Of a stretch of DNA of 64,000 bases, positions 52,478 through 60,567 are shown one piece after another. Source of the stretch: JAVBSX01 sp051660685 (GTDB lineage: Bacteria; Planctomycetota; Planctomycetia; Pirellulales; Thermoguttaceae). Positions within the stretch are counted from its first letter, which is position 1. Each line of letters starts with the position of its first letter. The DNA lies in NCBI GenBank assembly GCA_051660685.1, contig JBOFQB010000033.1, positions 60,253 through 124,252 on the forward strand, given 5' to 3'. The notes beneath the pieces were generated by a model that was not told the DNA's origin, did not search any database, and saw only the letters and a list, made by a program, of their open reading frames with translations. Position numbers and translations under genes: made by a program.

Positions 52478-55400
52478 CTATTCCAACGTCGGATAAGCAA
52501 CTTCGCCCCGTAATTGACGCTCGCCCCCCTCCTTTTCATACACGCCGTAAAACGGTGAGAGCATGTCCAACCAAACCGTGATCTTGTGCATCTCTTCGGG
52601 CGTCAAGGTCAAATCATGGTGTTTCCCGTCCTTCAGAATGTCATACAATTTGGAATGTCGCGCCCCAAATTGACCCGGGATCGTCCGCAACGGATTACCA
52701 TAATCGGTGAACGCATATCCCTTACCAACAAGCTCGTTGTACGATTTGTACCATTTGTTCTGCGTCGGTTCCCGATTGAAGTCCAGAACATTCGGCGTCC
52801 CTTTCGCAATCTCCGAATTGTGACAGTCCAGACACTTTTCTTCAATCAACGGTTGCACCAAAAGCGGGAAATTGGCCGGACGTGTCCCAAAAACATCCGG
52901 CTTTAACGTCGAAGGAGGACGACGAAATGCAATCGGCAATTCCGAAGTCTGTTGCAAAGGAGCATTGTATTTCGGTTCATGACAACCGACACAACTGAGA
53001 GTTTCCCCTTCATGCAGGTTTGTCGCACTTCTCATTGACTGAACGGCGAGACCCTTTTCGTCAATCAGCTGGAAGAAAACCTCCATGTTGGCCGGAACTG
53101 TAAAGTGAGCACTGCCGTCTTCTTCAACCGGGACCGTTCCAAGCACCCCTCGTGTTAAGTTGACCGAATCAAGCGAAGACGGTTCACGAGGTCCCGTTTC
53201 ATGCGGGTTCCAACCGGACGGAACCGACATGCAATAAATCTGGACGACTCGCAGTTCCTTGATTTTGGTGTCAGGAGGAAGCGGCAATCGGGATTGATAA
53301 ACATTCGAGATCGTGACTGTTGCAAGAGGACGAGGTCCGTCAAACTCAGGAAGCGCAACATAAGGTTGGTCCTTGATCTCCTCAAGCGGAATCAGATCAG
53401 GAGCAACAATCGGTTTCGTTCGTGCAACAAAGGGGATTGGCGAAATGGAGCCGAGTTCGGAGTCACGATAAACTAATTCCCGATTACCGAACGAATCGCA
53501 AAGGTAAATGCCGTAATCCCCCCGATTGGTTTGCGGAATTCCTCCATTTGGCTGAAAACCGTAATCGGCAACAGCGAGGAACAGGTTTTCACTCAACGCC
53601 CAAGGAGTTCCATACACCTGTCCTCCTCCCTGACTTTCAGGAAAACCGACATCCGGGGTCAGACGCTTGACGGGACCCATATTATCATCATCTTCAACTT
53701 GAGGGTCAATGAGAATGATCGAACCGTACAACTGTCCGTGATGTGGTCCGGCTGTTGCAATGTATTTTGATGAATTCGGGATTGCCCGACAACTGAATTC
53801 GCAATCGGGTCGGACATGTCGGGGCGAATAATTACCGTGAACGGCTCGCGGGTCCCGACCGTCCAGAGAAGTTGTCCAAGGATGATGTGCAACACAACCA
53901 AATCGGTCGACGTAATCCCAACGTGTCCAGATGATTTTTCCGTCGTTCGTCACACTCGGATTCCATTCATTCGTTTCATGGTAACTCAGACAACGCATTT
54001 GGGTTCCGTCCGGGTTCATGTCAAAGAGAGTGTAGGTTGGACATTCCCGACCACAACGGAGATAACCTCCTCGTCGTTCGGAAATGAACGCAACACGTCC
54101 ATTTGGCAGAAAACAAGGGTCAAAGTCGTTCCATGTTCCGTCCGTTATCATGTTCAGCCCGGTTCCGTCACTGTTGCAACGGAAAATATGAAAAGAACGT
54201 CCCTTGTTCCAATGTCCGCGTGATAAATCCGTATGAAAGGATTGACGTTTGGTTCCCCGACATTCCACAAAAGCGAATGCAATCTCGTTTCCGTCGTAAG
54301 AAAGTGCGGGGGAAACGAACGACCCCGAATCGAGCCGGTTTCCTCGCAATCGCCCGTTTTCGACAACCGATTTTTCAAGCAGATTACGGACTTTTTGCGT
54401 TTTGCCGGTTACATCAAACGGATTTTCGAGGACGTAAAGACCCCCGCCCGGTTCTGAATTGATTCCATAAAACTGATCGCACATGTGTTCAAACGTCGCT
54501 CGATGTTTCTTCACAAACAGCAACTTGTCAAAATTCAGTAAAGGATGCGAGAACATCAATTCTCGACGAATCGTCGCAATTCGTTTGAAAAGGTCAAACC
54601 GTTCTTGCGTCGCGTTGACCGGAACCGTCCGAACCTGTTCCCGCAATGTTTCCAACGAATCGGCCAACTGTTTCAAATCAGCCGGACGACCCGGGACATT
54701 CTGTGAACCTTCTGAACTCTGAGAAGTGTGTGAACCTTGCGAATTCTGTAAACCTTGCAAACTTTGTGAATTCTGCGAACTTTGCGAATTCTGCAAACCT
54801 TGTGAACCTTGTGAATTCTGTCCCGTTTCTGAAGTTTGTGAACCTTGCAATTCTTTCAACTCTTCGAGAAGAACAAAGGTCCGACGAAACACGACATCGA
54901 CGGGATCACGGTCGGTCGCAAAAATCAAGAGTTGTTCATTCGGAACCTGATCCTTGATTGCCGCATAATACTTCGGTTTTTCAAACTCCCCAATCAGGAC
55001 ATTAAATTCGTCGCAGAGTTCCCGGTCCTGTTCCGTCCGGGCAACACGTTGTAAACCGGATTTGACGATCCCGCCGACTTCGGGAACAAAGGTATTCCCC
55101 TTTGAAAGAAGTGTCAGTTCGGCAATCGCAGTAAACGGTTGTCCGTTCATCTCAGAAAGAGCAACGAATTTGACATAACGACCTTTGACCGGTTGGTCAA
55201 AAAGAATCTCGAGCGGTTCGTCGGATCGGGGAAATTCACCTTGTGCAACCGGTTGACATTGTTCCTGCTCATTTTTCGTCACAAAACACTCATATCTCCC
55301 AATTGCTCCATTTTCGATATTTTTTCGCGGATGATACACAAAACCGGTCAATTCGTACTCTCCTTGCAAATCGACCTTGAGTTGATGAGGGAGAGGAGCA

Positions 55401-55753
55401 TTATTGCCGGTTGATTGAACCGGTTTTCCGCTCGAATGAGGATGAGAGGAATTGCAACCAAAACCATATCCGCAAGAAATGGGGAACGGAAAATCGGCGG
55501 TGTTTTGAGCAGGTCCACTAAACTGTGTATGCCAAAGTGTCCCGACATTCCCGTCCATTGCGCGATACGCCTCAAAACCTTGATTTTCACTGTCCGCTGA
55601 AATGCGAACAGGAATTTCTTTGGCGAGCGCGGAGTTTGCCCAACCCGATTTGAGAACGCCGGATTCAACAAGACCGGATTCGATCAAGAGAGAGGGACCG
55701 AGGAGCAGGAGCAACAAAACCGACATCAATCGAAACAGTGAATTGTTTATCAT
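52478..55753 (-). CDS. Exported PD40 beta-propeller / c-type cytochrome protein with discoidin-like N-terminus
   Basis: Of 1091 residues, the signal peptide (about 1-44) is unusual in containing xESGLVESGVLKSG repeats. A discoidin/F5-8-like region (about 50-215) precedes a Ser-Gln-rich low-complexity tract at about 305-345. PD40/TolB-like propeller blades follow (SLSYDGNEIAFAF, FHIFRCNSDGTGLNMI, FDMNPDGTQMRCLS and others). Two possible haem-binding motifs, CVGCHE and CLDCHNS, lie near 917 and 980. The propeller-plus-cytochrome form resembles planctomycete relatives of the hydrazine synthase alpha subunit, but no hydrazine synthase context exists here. It is 41 bp downstream of uxaC on the same strand. 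A redox or polymer-binding role is possible. Confidence 0.75.
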   Translation of the reverse strand: MINNSLFRLMSVLLLLLLGPSLLIESGLVESGVLKSGWANSALAKEIPVRISADSENQGFEAYRAMDGNVGTLWHTQFSGPAQNTADFPFPISCGYGFGCNSSHPHSSGKPVQSTGNNAPLPHQLKVDLQGEYELTGFVYHPRKNIENGAIGRYECFVTKNEQEQCQPVAQGEFPRSDEPLEILFDQPVKGRYVKFVALSEMNGQPFTAIAELTLLSKGNTFVPEVGGIVKSGLQRVARTEQDRELCDEFNVLIGEFEKPKYYAAIKDQVPNEQLLIFATDRDPVDVVFRRTFVLLEELKELQGSQTSETGQNSQGSQGLQNSQSSQNSQSLQGLQNSQGSHTSQSSEGSQNVPGRPADLKQLADSLETLREQVRTVPVNATQERFDLFKRIATIRRELMFSHPLLNFDKLLFVKKHRATFEHMCDQFYGINSEPGGGLYVLENPFDVTGKTQKVRNLLEKSVVENGRLRGNRLDSGSFVSPALSYDGNEIAFAFVECRGTKRQSFHTDLSRGHWNKGRSFHIFRCNSDGTGLNMITDGTWNDFDPCFLPNGRVAFISERRGGYLRCGRECPTYTLFDMNPDGTQMRCLSYHETNEWNPSVTNDGKIIWTRWDYVDRFGCVAHHPWTTSLDGRDPRAVHGNYSPRHVRPDCEFSCRAIPNSSKYIATAGPHHGQLYGSIILIDPQVEDDDNMGPVKRLTPDVGFPESQGGGQVYGTPWALSENLFLAVADYGFQPNGGIPQTNRGDYGIYLCDSFGNRELVYRDSELGSISPIPFVARTKPIVAPDLIPLEEIKDQPYVALPEFDGPRPLATVTISNVYQSRLPLPPDTKIKELRVVQIYCMSVPSGWNPHETGPREPSSLDSVNLTRGVLGTVPVEEDGSAHFTVPANMEVFFQLIDEKGLAVQSMRSATNLHEGETLSCVGCHEPKYNAPLQQTSELPIAFRRPPSTLKPDVFGTRPANFPLLVQPLIEEKCLDCHNSEIAKGTPNVLDFNREPTQNKWYKSYNELVGKGYAFTDYGNPLRTIPGQFGARHSKLYDILKDGKHHDLTLTPEEMHKITVWLDMLSPFYGVYEKEGGERQLRGEVAYPTLE

Positions 55754-55794
55754 TTTTTCAGAATCAAAAAAGGGTAATTATTCGGAAAAGGTAA

Positions 55795-57243
55795 TTATTC
55801 GGGAAAACCAAAATAGTTTTTGGCGTTGAGATAACAAACATCGCGGACGAGCGAACCGATCAGGTCGAAGTTATTCGGCAACAAACCGGTTTCCATTTCG
55901 TTTCCGAGCAGATTACAAAGGATACGTCGAAAGTATTCATGTCGGGTAAAGGACAGAAAAGAACGACTGTCGGTCAACATTCCAACGAAACGACTGAGCA
56001 GACCTTGATTCGAGAGCGCGTTGAGTTGGCGTTCCATCCCCTCTTTTTGGTCCAAGAACCACCATCCACTTCCGTATTGCATTTTTCCGGGTGTCAGACC
56101 ATCCTGAAAATTACCAATCATCGTCGCCAACATATCCGAATCCGTTGAATTGAGATTGTACAGAATTGTTTTGGGCAATTGATCCGTCTGATCGAGACGG
56201 TCAAGAAAGCGGGAAAGACGACAGGAAATGGGCCCGTCAATCATCGAATCGCAACCACAATCGGGTCCCAACTCACGATAAGCCCGGGTTCTATTGTTGC
56301 GAAGTGCCCCTATATGAAGCTGCATTGTCCAACCTTTTTCGGCGTTTAGACGACCGATTGCGAGCAGGAGAACCGAACGGAGAATTCGTTCTTCCGTATC
56401 TGAAACGAGTTCCCCTTTGCGTAAACGTCGAAAGATGGTTCCCGCTTCTTCCTGATCCGGGACCTCAACAAAATCGAAATGTCCAAAACCATGATCGGAA
56501 AGACGACAACCGGCTTGGTGAAAGACTTCATGTCGTTGAGCAAGAACGGCAATCAATTGGTCCAAATCACGGATTTCCTGATCGGCAACCTCTCCCAACT
56601 GGTCGAGATAACCGCAATACAGCCGAATACATTGGGCCCGATCCGAACACCCGGCTAATGTCAATCGCGGAATGTTCATTGCCCGATCCGGTCGAAATGT
56701 CGGAAAAACCTGAACCGGACAATCGGGATCGGCTGCAATCGCTCGATGATACTCCAGAGAATCAACCGGATCATCCGTCGTGCAAACCAAATCGACGTTC
56801 ATTTGCCGCAAAATTCCGTGAGTCGAAAATTCCGGCTTTCTGAGCAACGCATTTCCCCGTTTCCAGATTTTCGGGGCCGTTTCCGGTCCCAAAAGAAATT
56901 CGTCCATTCCAAGAGGACGTCGCAATTCCAAATGAGTCCAATGATAAAGCGGATTTCGGAGCGTTTGCGGGATAACTTCCGACCAAACCTGAAACTTGTC
57001 CCAATCGCTTGCATCTCCCGTTATCAAACGTTCTGGAATCCCGGCTGCTCTCATTGCTCTCCATTTGTAATGATCCCCGGACAACCAGATTTCGGTCATG
57101 TTGGAGAACGAATGATTCTCGGCAATCAAGCGGGGAGGAAGATGCGAATGATAATCGATGATCGGCAAGTGTTCCGCAAAATCGTGAAACAATTGTTTTG
57201 CAGCCGGACTGTGAAGCAGAAAATTATCGTCAATAAATTTCAT
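55795..57243 (-). CDS. uxaC: Glucuronate isomerase
   Basis: UxaC interconverts D-glucuronate and D-fructuronate (or galacturonate and tagaturonate), the first step of uronic acid use. The 482-residue protein belongs to the amidohydrolase superfamily. The N-terminal DYHSHLPPRLIAEN carries the HxH-type metal ligands. Conserved WTHLELRRPLG, LVCTTDDPVDSLEYH, FRPDRAMNIP, MQLHIGALRNNRT and MLTDSRSFLSFTRHEYFRR blocks follow. Length is normal (about 470). With GH20, nagB and the GH-like protein it supports a polysaccharide-degrading lifestyle. It probably heads an operon with the cytochrome/PD40 gene. Confidence 0.93.
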   Translation of the reverse strand: MKFIDDNFLLHSPAAKQLFHDFAEHLPIIDYHSHLPPRLIAENHSFSNMTEIWLSGDHYKWRAMRAAGIPERLITGDASDWDKFQVWSEVIPQTLRNPLYHWTHLELRRPLGMDEFLLGPETAPKIWKRGNALLRKPEFSTHGILRQMNVDLVCTTDDPVDSLEYHRAIAADPDCPVQVFPTFRPDRAMNIPRLTLAGCSDRAQCIRLYCGYLDQLGEVADQEIRDLDQLIAVLAQRHEVFHQAGCRLSDHGFGHFDFVEVPDQEEAGTIFRRLRKGELVSDTEERILRSVLLLAIGRLNAEKGWTMQLHIGALRNNRTRAYRELGPDCGCDSMIDGPISCRLSRFLDRLDQTDQLPKTILYNLNSTDSDMLATMIGNFQDGLTPGKMQYGSGWWFLDQKEGMERQLNALSNQGLLSRFVGMLTDSRSFLSFTRHEYFRRILCNLLGNEMETGLLPNNFDLIGSLVRDVCYLNAKNYFGFPE

Positions 57244-57349
57244 CGTTTTTTACAAATAAGGAACAGTAATAAAAATCAGTCGATTGCTGCTTGAGAAATG
57301 GGAAATTTTTGATATTATCTCAACCTGTAATTAACGAGTCCTCTGTTTT

Positions 57350-57512
57350 TGTAGTTTAGCCGAGGAACAACGTTCCGCGCGTATTGAAATCTCTCTCTGA
57401 ACGCGCGATACGTTGTATCGCGGCATTAGGTCGCAACTGCGCAGCTCCTTTTTTTGTGGGGGACCGTTTAACCCGGGGTTGCGCTCGCTTATGCTCTCTT
57501 CATCCCGGTCAA
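57350..57512. repeat. Core hairpins and palindrome arms between uxaC and dtd
   Basis: The gap holds GAGGAACAACGTTCC (about 57362), ACGCGCGATACGTTGTATCG (about 57401-57420), TTAGGTCGCAACTGCGCAGC (about 57425-57444) and ACCCGGGGTTGCGCTCGC (about 57471-57488). These match, in order, parts of the 18.6-18.8-kb cluster. It is gene-free and lies upstream of both divergent genes, close to the dtd start at 57517. Confidence 0.65.
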
Positions 57513-57516
57513 CAAT

Positions 57517-57978
57517 ATGCGAGTATGTCTCCAACGTGTCCAAAAAGCAAGTGTCTCTCTCAAACAATCAGGAAAAATAACCGGTTCAATCGGGCCGGGT
57601 TTTCTCCTCTTACTCGGGGTCTGTGAAACGGATTCCGAACGAGATGCCGAACAATTGGCGGAAAAAGTCGTTCATCTTCGCATTTTTGAGGACGCAGAAG
57701 GAAAAATGAACCGACCAATCGCCGACATTTCCGGTCAAATGTTGGTAATCAGCCAGTTTACACTTTATGCCGACTGTCGAAAAGGTCGTCGTCCCAGTTT
57801 TACAGAAGCAGCCCGACCGGAAAAAGCAAACGCCCTTTATCAACATTTTATCAAGACAATCCGGTCATTCGGAATCCCTGTACAGGAAGGGGTGTTTCAA
57901 GCTGAAATGTCAATCGAACTCATCAACGACGGACCTGTCACGATCTGGATTGATTCGGCCCATTTGAGCAAGCATTAG
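57517..57978 (+). CDS. dtd: D-aminoacyl-tRNA deacylase
   Basis: DTD hydrolyses D-amino acids mischarged onto tRNA (D-Tyr, D-Asp and others) and glycine on tRNA-Ala. The 153-residue protein starts MRVCLQRVQKASV, the family start. It has SQFTLYADCRKGRRPSF (SQFTL motif) near 86-102 and the cross-subunit NDGPVTIWID near 139, corresponding to the NxGP(V/F)T signature. Cytoplasmic. The gene appears to be transcribed alone and ends before a bidirectional terminator. Confidence 0.93.
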   Translation: MRVCLQRVQKASVSLKQSGKITGSIGPGFLLLLGVCETDSERDAEQLAEKVVHLRIFEDAEGKMNRPIADISGQMLVISQFTLYADCRKGRRPSFTEAARPEKANALYQHFIKTIRSFGIPVQEGVFQAEMSIELINDGPVTIWIDSAHLSKH

Positions 57979-58080
57979 AACGCTCTCCCATGTAACCGCA
58001 ATACAGCAGATCGCGTGTTCAGAAACGCTAGGAAAACGCCAAAAGACGCAGAACGTCGGTTGACGGTTAAGCCGAGAATG

Positions 58081-58117
58081 AAAAAACGCGGGGAACATTG
58101 TTCCTCGCGTTTTTTTC
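58081..58117. terminator. Bidirectional terminator built from a repeat-core hairpin
   Basis: AAAAAACGCGGGGAACATTG is followed by TTCCTCGCGTTTTTTT. The stem is CGCGGGGAAC paired with GTTCCTCGCG (one non-Watson-Crick pair) over an ATT loop, with six A before and seven T after. It lies between the converging dtd and PEP-CTERM genes. The hairpin is the CGCGGAAC-RTT-GTTCCGCG core of the dispersed elements. Confidence 0.8.
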
Positions 58118-58152
58118 TGCATTCAAACGAAAGACGGTTGGATTTGTTCCGC

Positions 58153-58956
58153 TTACTTTTTCCGTCGTCGGGCAACCAATCCAGCTCCAATCATCCCAAG
58201 TCCGAGAATCGCAATCGTCGCCGGTTCTGGAACCTCGCTCACATTCCATGCCAATAACGGTTGGACAGTCATTCCTCCATTAACCTGATACATCGAAAGG
58301 GTCACTGTATAGTTCTTCCCCGGGTCAATACCGTATCCAATTTCATCCCAGTTCCCATTTTGGGCTGCATAAATCCAAGAATCAGCCAATTCCAACGCCG
58401 GGACGATCTGCGCCCATTGTGCGTACATGTTCGTCGCCGGTTTGAGCGTCTCATCCGTTTCCCCGCCAATTTTCCAAACGGCAAACTGGAGTGCGCCGTA
58501 CAAATTCCAGTCGGTGTCCATATCCCCCCCTCGATTCAACCAAGAATACTCAGTGTCATTAGTTCCTGTCAACTGGGGTGAAACATGAAGGAAAATGTCT
58601 CCAATCCAACCCAACTGTTCGGCTGAATAATTGTTGTGAACTTCTGACCCCGGGGGATACAAAATGATGTCATTCGTCCCCTTATTCAACATTCCGTCGG
58701 AATATTTCCCAACCCATTCTCCGCTCAAGGTGTACGGTCCGCTGTAATTTCCGGTTGTGACCTCTAAATCAGCACAAAAAACCTGAAATGGTTCACCATT
58801 TCCTTCCAAACGACTGGTTCCGATACTGATACCGCGCTCATTTTGAATCGGTCCAGTTCCCCAAGGACCATTAAAATGGGTGTACGATTGAGCGTTGAGA
58901 ATCAACGGGCAAAGCAACACGAGAACAAGCGTTGCGACGATACTGAGTTTCTTCAT
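58153..58956 (-). CDS. PEP-CTERM sorting-domain protein
   Basis: This 267-residue exported protein has a signal peptide at 1-22 (hydrophobic VATLVLVLLCPLIL) and a C-terminal PEP-CTERM tripartite signal: VPEPATIAILGLGMIGAGLVA and then RRRKK. The mature part is rich in Gly, Trp and Tyr and contains a duplicated beta structure; no enzyme domain is recognised. Exosortase would cleave at PEP and release or anchor the protein at the surface. No exosortase gene is in the window. Confidence 0.87.
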   Translation of the reverse strand: MKKLSIVATLVLVLLCPLILNAQSYTHFNGPWGTGPIQNERGISIGTSRLEGNGEPFQVFCADLEVTTGNYSGPYTLSGEWVGKYSDGMLNKGTNDIILYPPGSEVHNNYSAEQLGWIGDIFLHVSPQLTGTNDTEYSWLNRGGDMDTDWNLYGALQFAVWKIGGETDETLKPATNMYAQWAQIVPALELADSWIYAAQNGNWDEIGYGIDPGKNYTVTLSMYQVNGGMTVQPLLAWNVSEVPEPATIAILGLGMIGAGLVARRRKK

Positions 58957-59397
58957 AGTGTCATTCCTTTCTTGATGTGACAGGATACCGCGTAATGTGA
59001 CATTTGGAACAAGCTGGAGAAGGACCAGTGTTCAACGGGGAGGACGCAAAGCTGAGTACCACGACCCTTGCCGAACCACATGAGCAAAACACTCCCCCGT
59101 TCTAAGAACAGGCACTTTTTATGCCAAAAACAACAAAACGCCGGTTTTTTCAGCGTCATTTTGATGATAATACTGAATTTTTCACGATAAAAAATTTTTA
59201 CTTTTTTTAAGAATTGTAACTTGAGAAAATCACTAAATTTTTATCTGTGTCATTATGGTGCATCATTTTAATACAATGTGTATGATTATTGGACACCTGT
59301 TCTTCGTTCATTTGCAATTGCAACATAAGACTTGTCGAAGACTTTCATTGGTCGAGAGCCGGTTCATAACGGACGACCGGATGATGCTTTCATCCTC
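58957..59397. other. Gene-free region, 441 bp
   Basis: It lies upstream of the PEP-CTERM gene and beyond the 3' end of the exonuclease gene. It is A+T-rich at 59150-59290, with no composite repeat, strong hairpin or coding stretch that I can support. Confidence 0.35.
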
Positions 59398-60222
59398 CTA
59401 TTCCCCTATTTCCTCTTCCCAAGGATTCGTCCAATCACCCCAATTTTCAAGGTATTTGAGATAGGCAGAAATGTTGGGTCGCTCCTCCAACCAATGTTTC
59501 GTCCGCCTCACAAGCTCTTGTTCCCGCTCTAAGGTGATATGCCCCAACAAGAGCATCATTCGCAAGAAAACAAAATAGGTGTCCAGAACGTCGCAACGAC
59601 AGTAATCGTTGATTTCCTGCAATTTCCCGGCATCATACATGTCCTGCACCATACAGCCTTGTACCCCCATTTTGCCCGGTTTGCCAAGCAAATTCGAGAT
59701 CAAATTCAGTCCCCCGCTCAACCGTGTTGCTCCATAATTCGTCAGCAAATCATACAAATCAAGATGTGTACGCGAATTATAACGATTTCGGGGTTGGTCA
59801 AAACTTTTCGATTCGGTTGCGAACCAATTGGGAATCGGAATTGCATATCGAAAAGCAGCCAATTCCAACAGAGGAAGATCAAAACCGCGACCATTGAAAC
59901 TGACAAGGGTTGGTCGCCCATAATACTCCGTCCAACCGCGCCAAAATCGTCTCGTTATTTCGTGAGGTCGAAAATGAGGTTCGTCCAGAACAACCAAATC
60001 GGTCATCTCAAAATCATCCGTTACTTTCGCAATCGCAACGGAAATCGGAATCTGAAACGTGTAAGGAATAAAGTCCGAACCATGTTCCTGCATCAATTCA
60101 TCACGATACTTACGAACGGCCGTTTTGGGATCAATCGACTCTCCCGGATAATGAATTTTGGCAACCAAATTGGGATCGGCAACACTTTCAATATCAAAAA
60201 TAAGGTATTTGATTTTGGACAT
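59398..60222 (-). CDS. 3'-5' exonuclease (PolB-exonuclease-like, RNase H fold)
   Basis: This is a 274-residue protein with the DnaQ-like exonuclease fold of the predicted PolB-like group. Motif I is LIFDIESVAD near 7-16 (D-x-E). LVSFNGRGFDLPLLEL near 107-122 holds motif II. YCRCDVLDTYFVFLRM near 209-224 holds the motif III region (Asp). It would trim single-stranded DNA or RNA from the 3' end. ATG 60222 begins MSKIKYLIFDIES directly before motif I; an in-frame extension to 60348 has no matching features. Close relatives are common but poorly studied. Confidence 0.8.
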   Translation of the reverse strand: MSKIKYLIFDIESVADPNLVAKIHYPGESIDPKTAVRKYRDELMQEHGSDFIPYTFQIPISVAIAKVTDDFEMTDLVVLDEPHFRPHEITRRFWRGWTEYYGRPTLVSFNGRGFDLPLLELAAFRYAIPIPNWFATESKSFDQPRNRYNSRTHLDLYDLLTNYGATRLSGGLNLISNLLGKPGKMGVQGCMVQDMYDAGKLQEINDYCRCDVLDTYFVFLRMMLLLGHITLEREQELVRRTKHWLEERPNISAYLKYLENWGDWTNPWEEEIGE

Positions 60223-60414
60223 GAGATGTGGGAATAAAGGGCAGAAAAAAAACAACGATTGTGTTTTGGTTTTGGTAAAGCCAAACTGTAGTCCCGTCAA
60301 GGACTGAGAGACCGACAAGAACACCCTTTTTATGACGATTGACATCAACGGAGTGTCTGCGCGTAAATAACCTATCTAAATTGTGGATTCACAACGGATT
60401 AAAGTTTTGTATTT

Positions 60415-60480
60415 ATTTCGTGTTTTTTGTGTATTTCGTGGTATAAAAGAACCACTAAAAACACGAACCTCACGAAAGAG
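60415..60480. repeat. Inverted repeat of the TTTCGTG/CACGAAA family
   Basis: ATTTCGTGTTTTTTGTGTAT (from 60416) with TTCGTGGT faces ACCACTAAAAACACGAACCT and CACGAAAG, ending at about 60478. Words match the repeats at 22308-22375 and inside the 35.35-kb element. It lies in a 345-bp gap with no gene; a GTAGTCCCGTC word at about 60289 belongs to the 28.9-kb hairpin family. Confidence 0.6.
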
Positions 60481-60567
60481 ACAAATGAAAATGGATCAAT
60501 TATTTATGCACAAATTCGGACATCAACTCGTTGATTGAACCGTATAACTGACGGGAGAAATGGTGTC

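Noticed and set aside
52478..55753. Hydrazine synthase alpha subunit, implying anammox
   Set aside because: Only the propeller-plus-cytochrome architecture is similar; the beta/gamma subunits and anammox context are absent, and such architectures are common in other planctomycetes.
59255..59532. Short plus-strand frames near 59.3 kb
   Set aside because: They overlap the end of the exonuclease gene in antisense and have no recognisable features.
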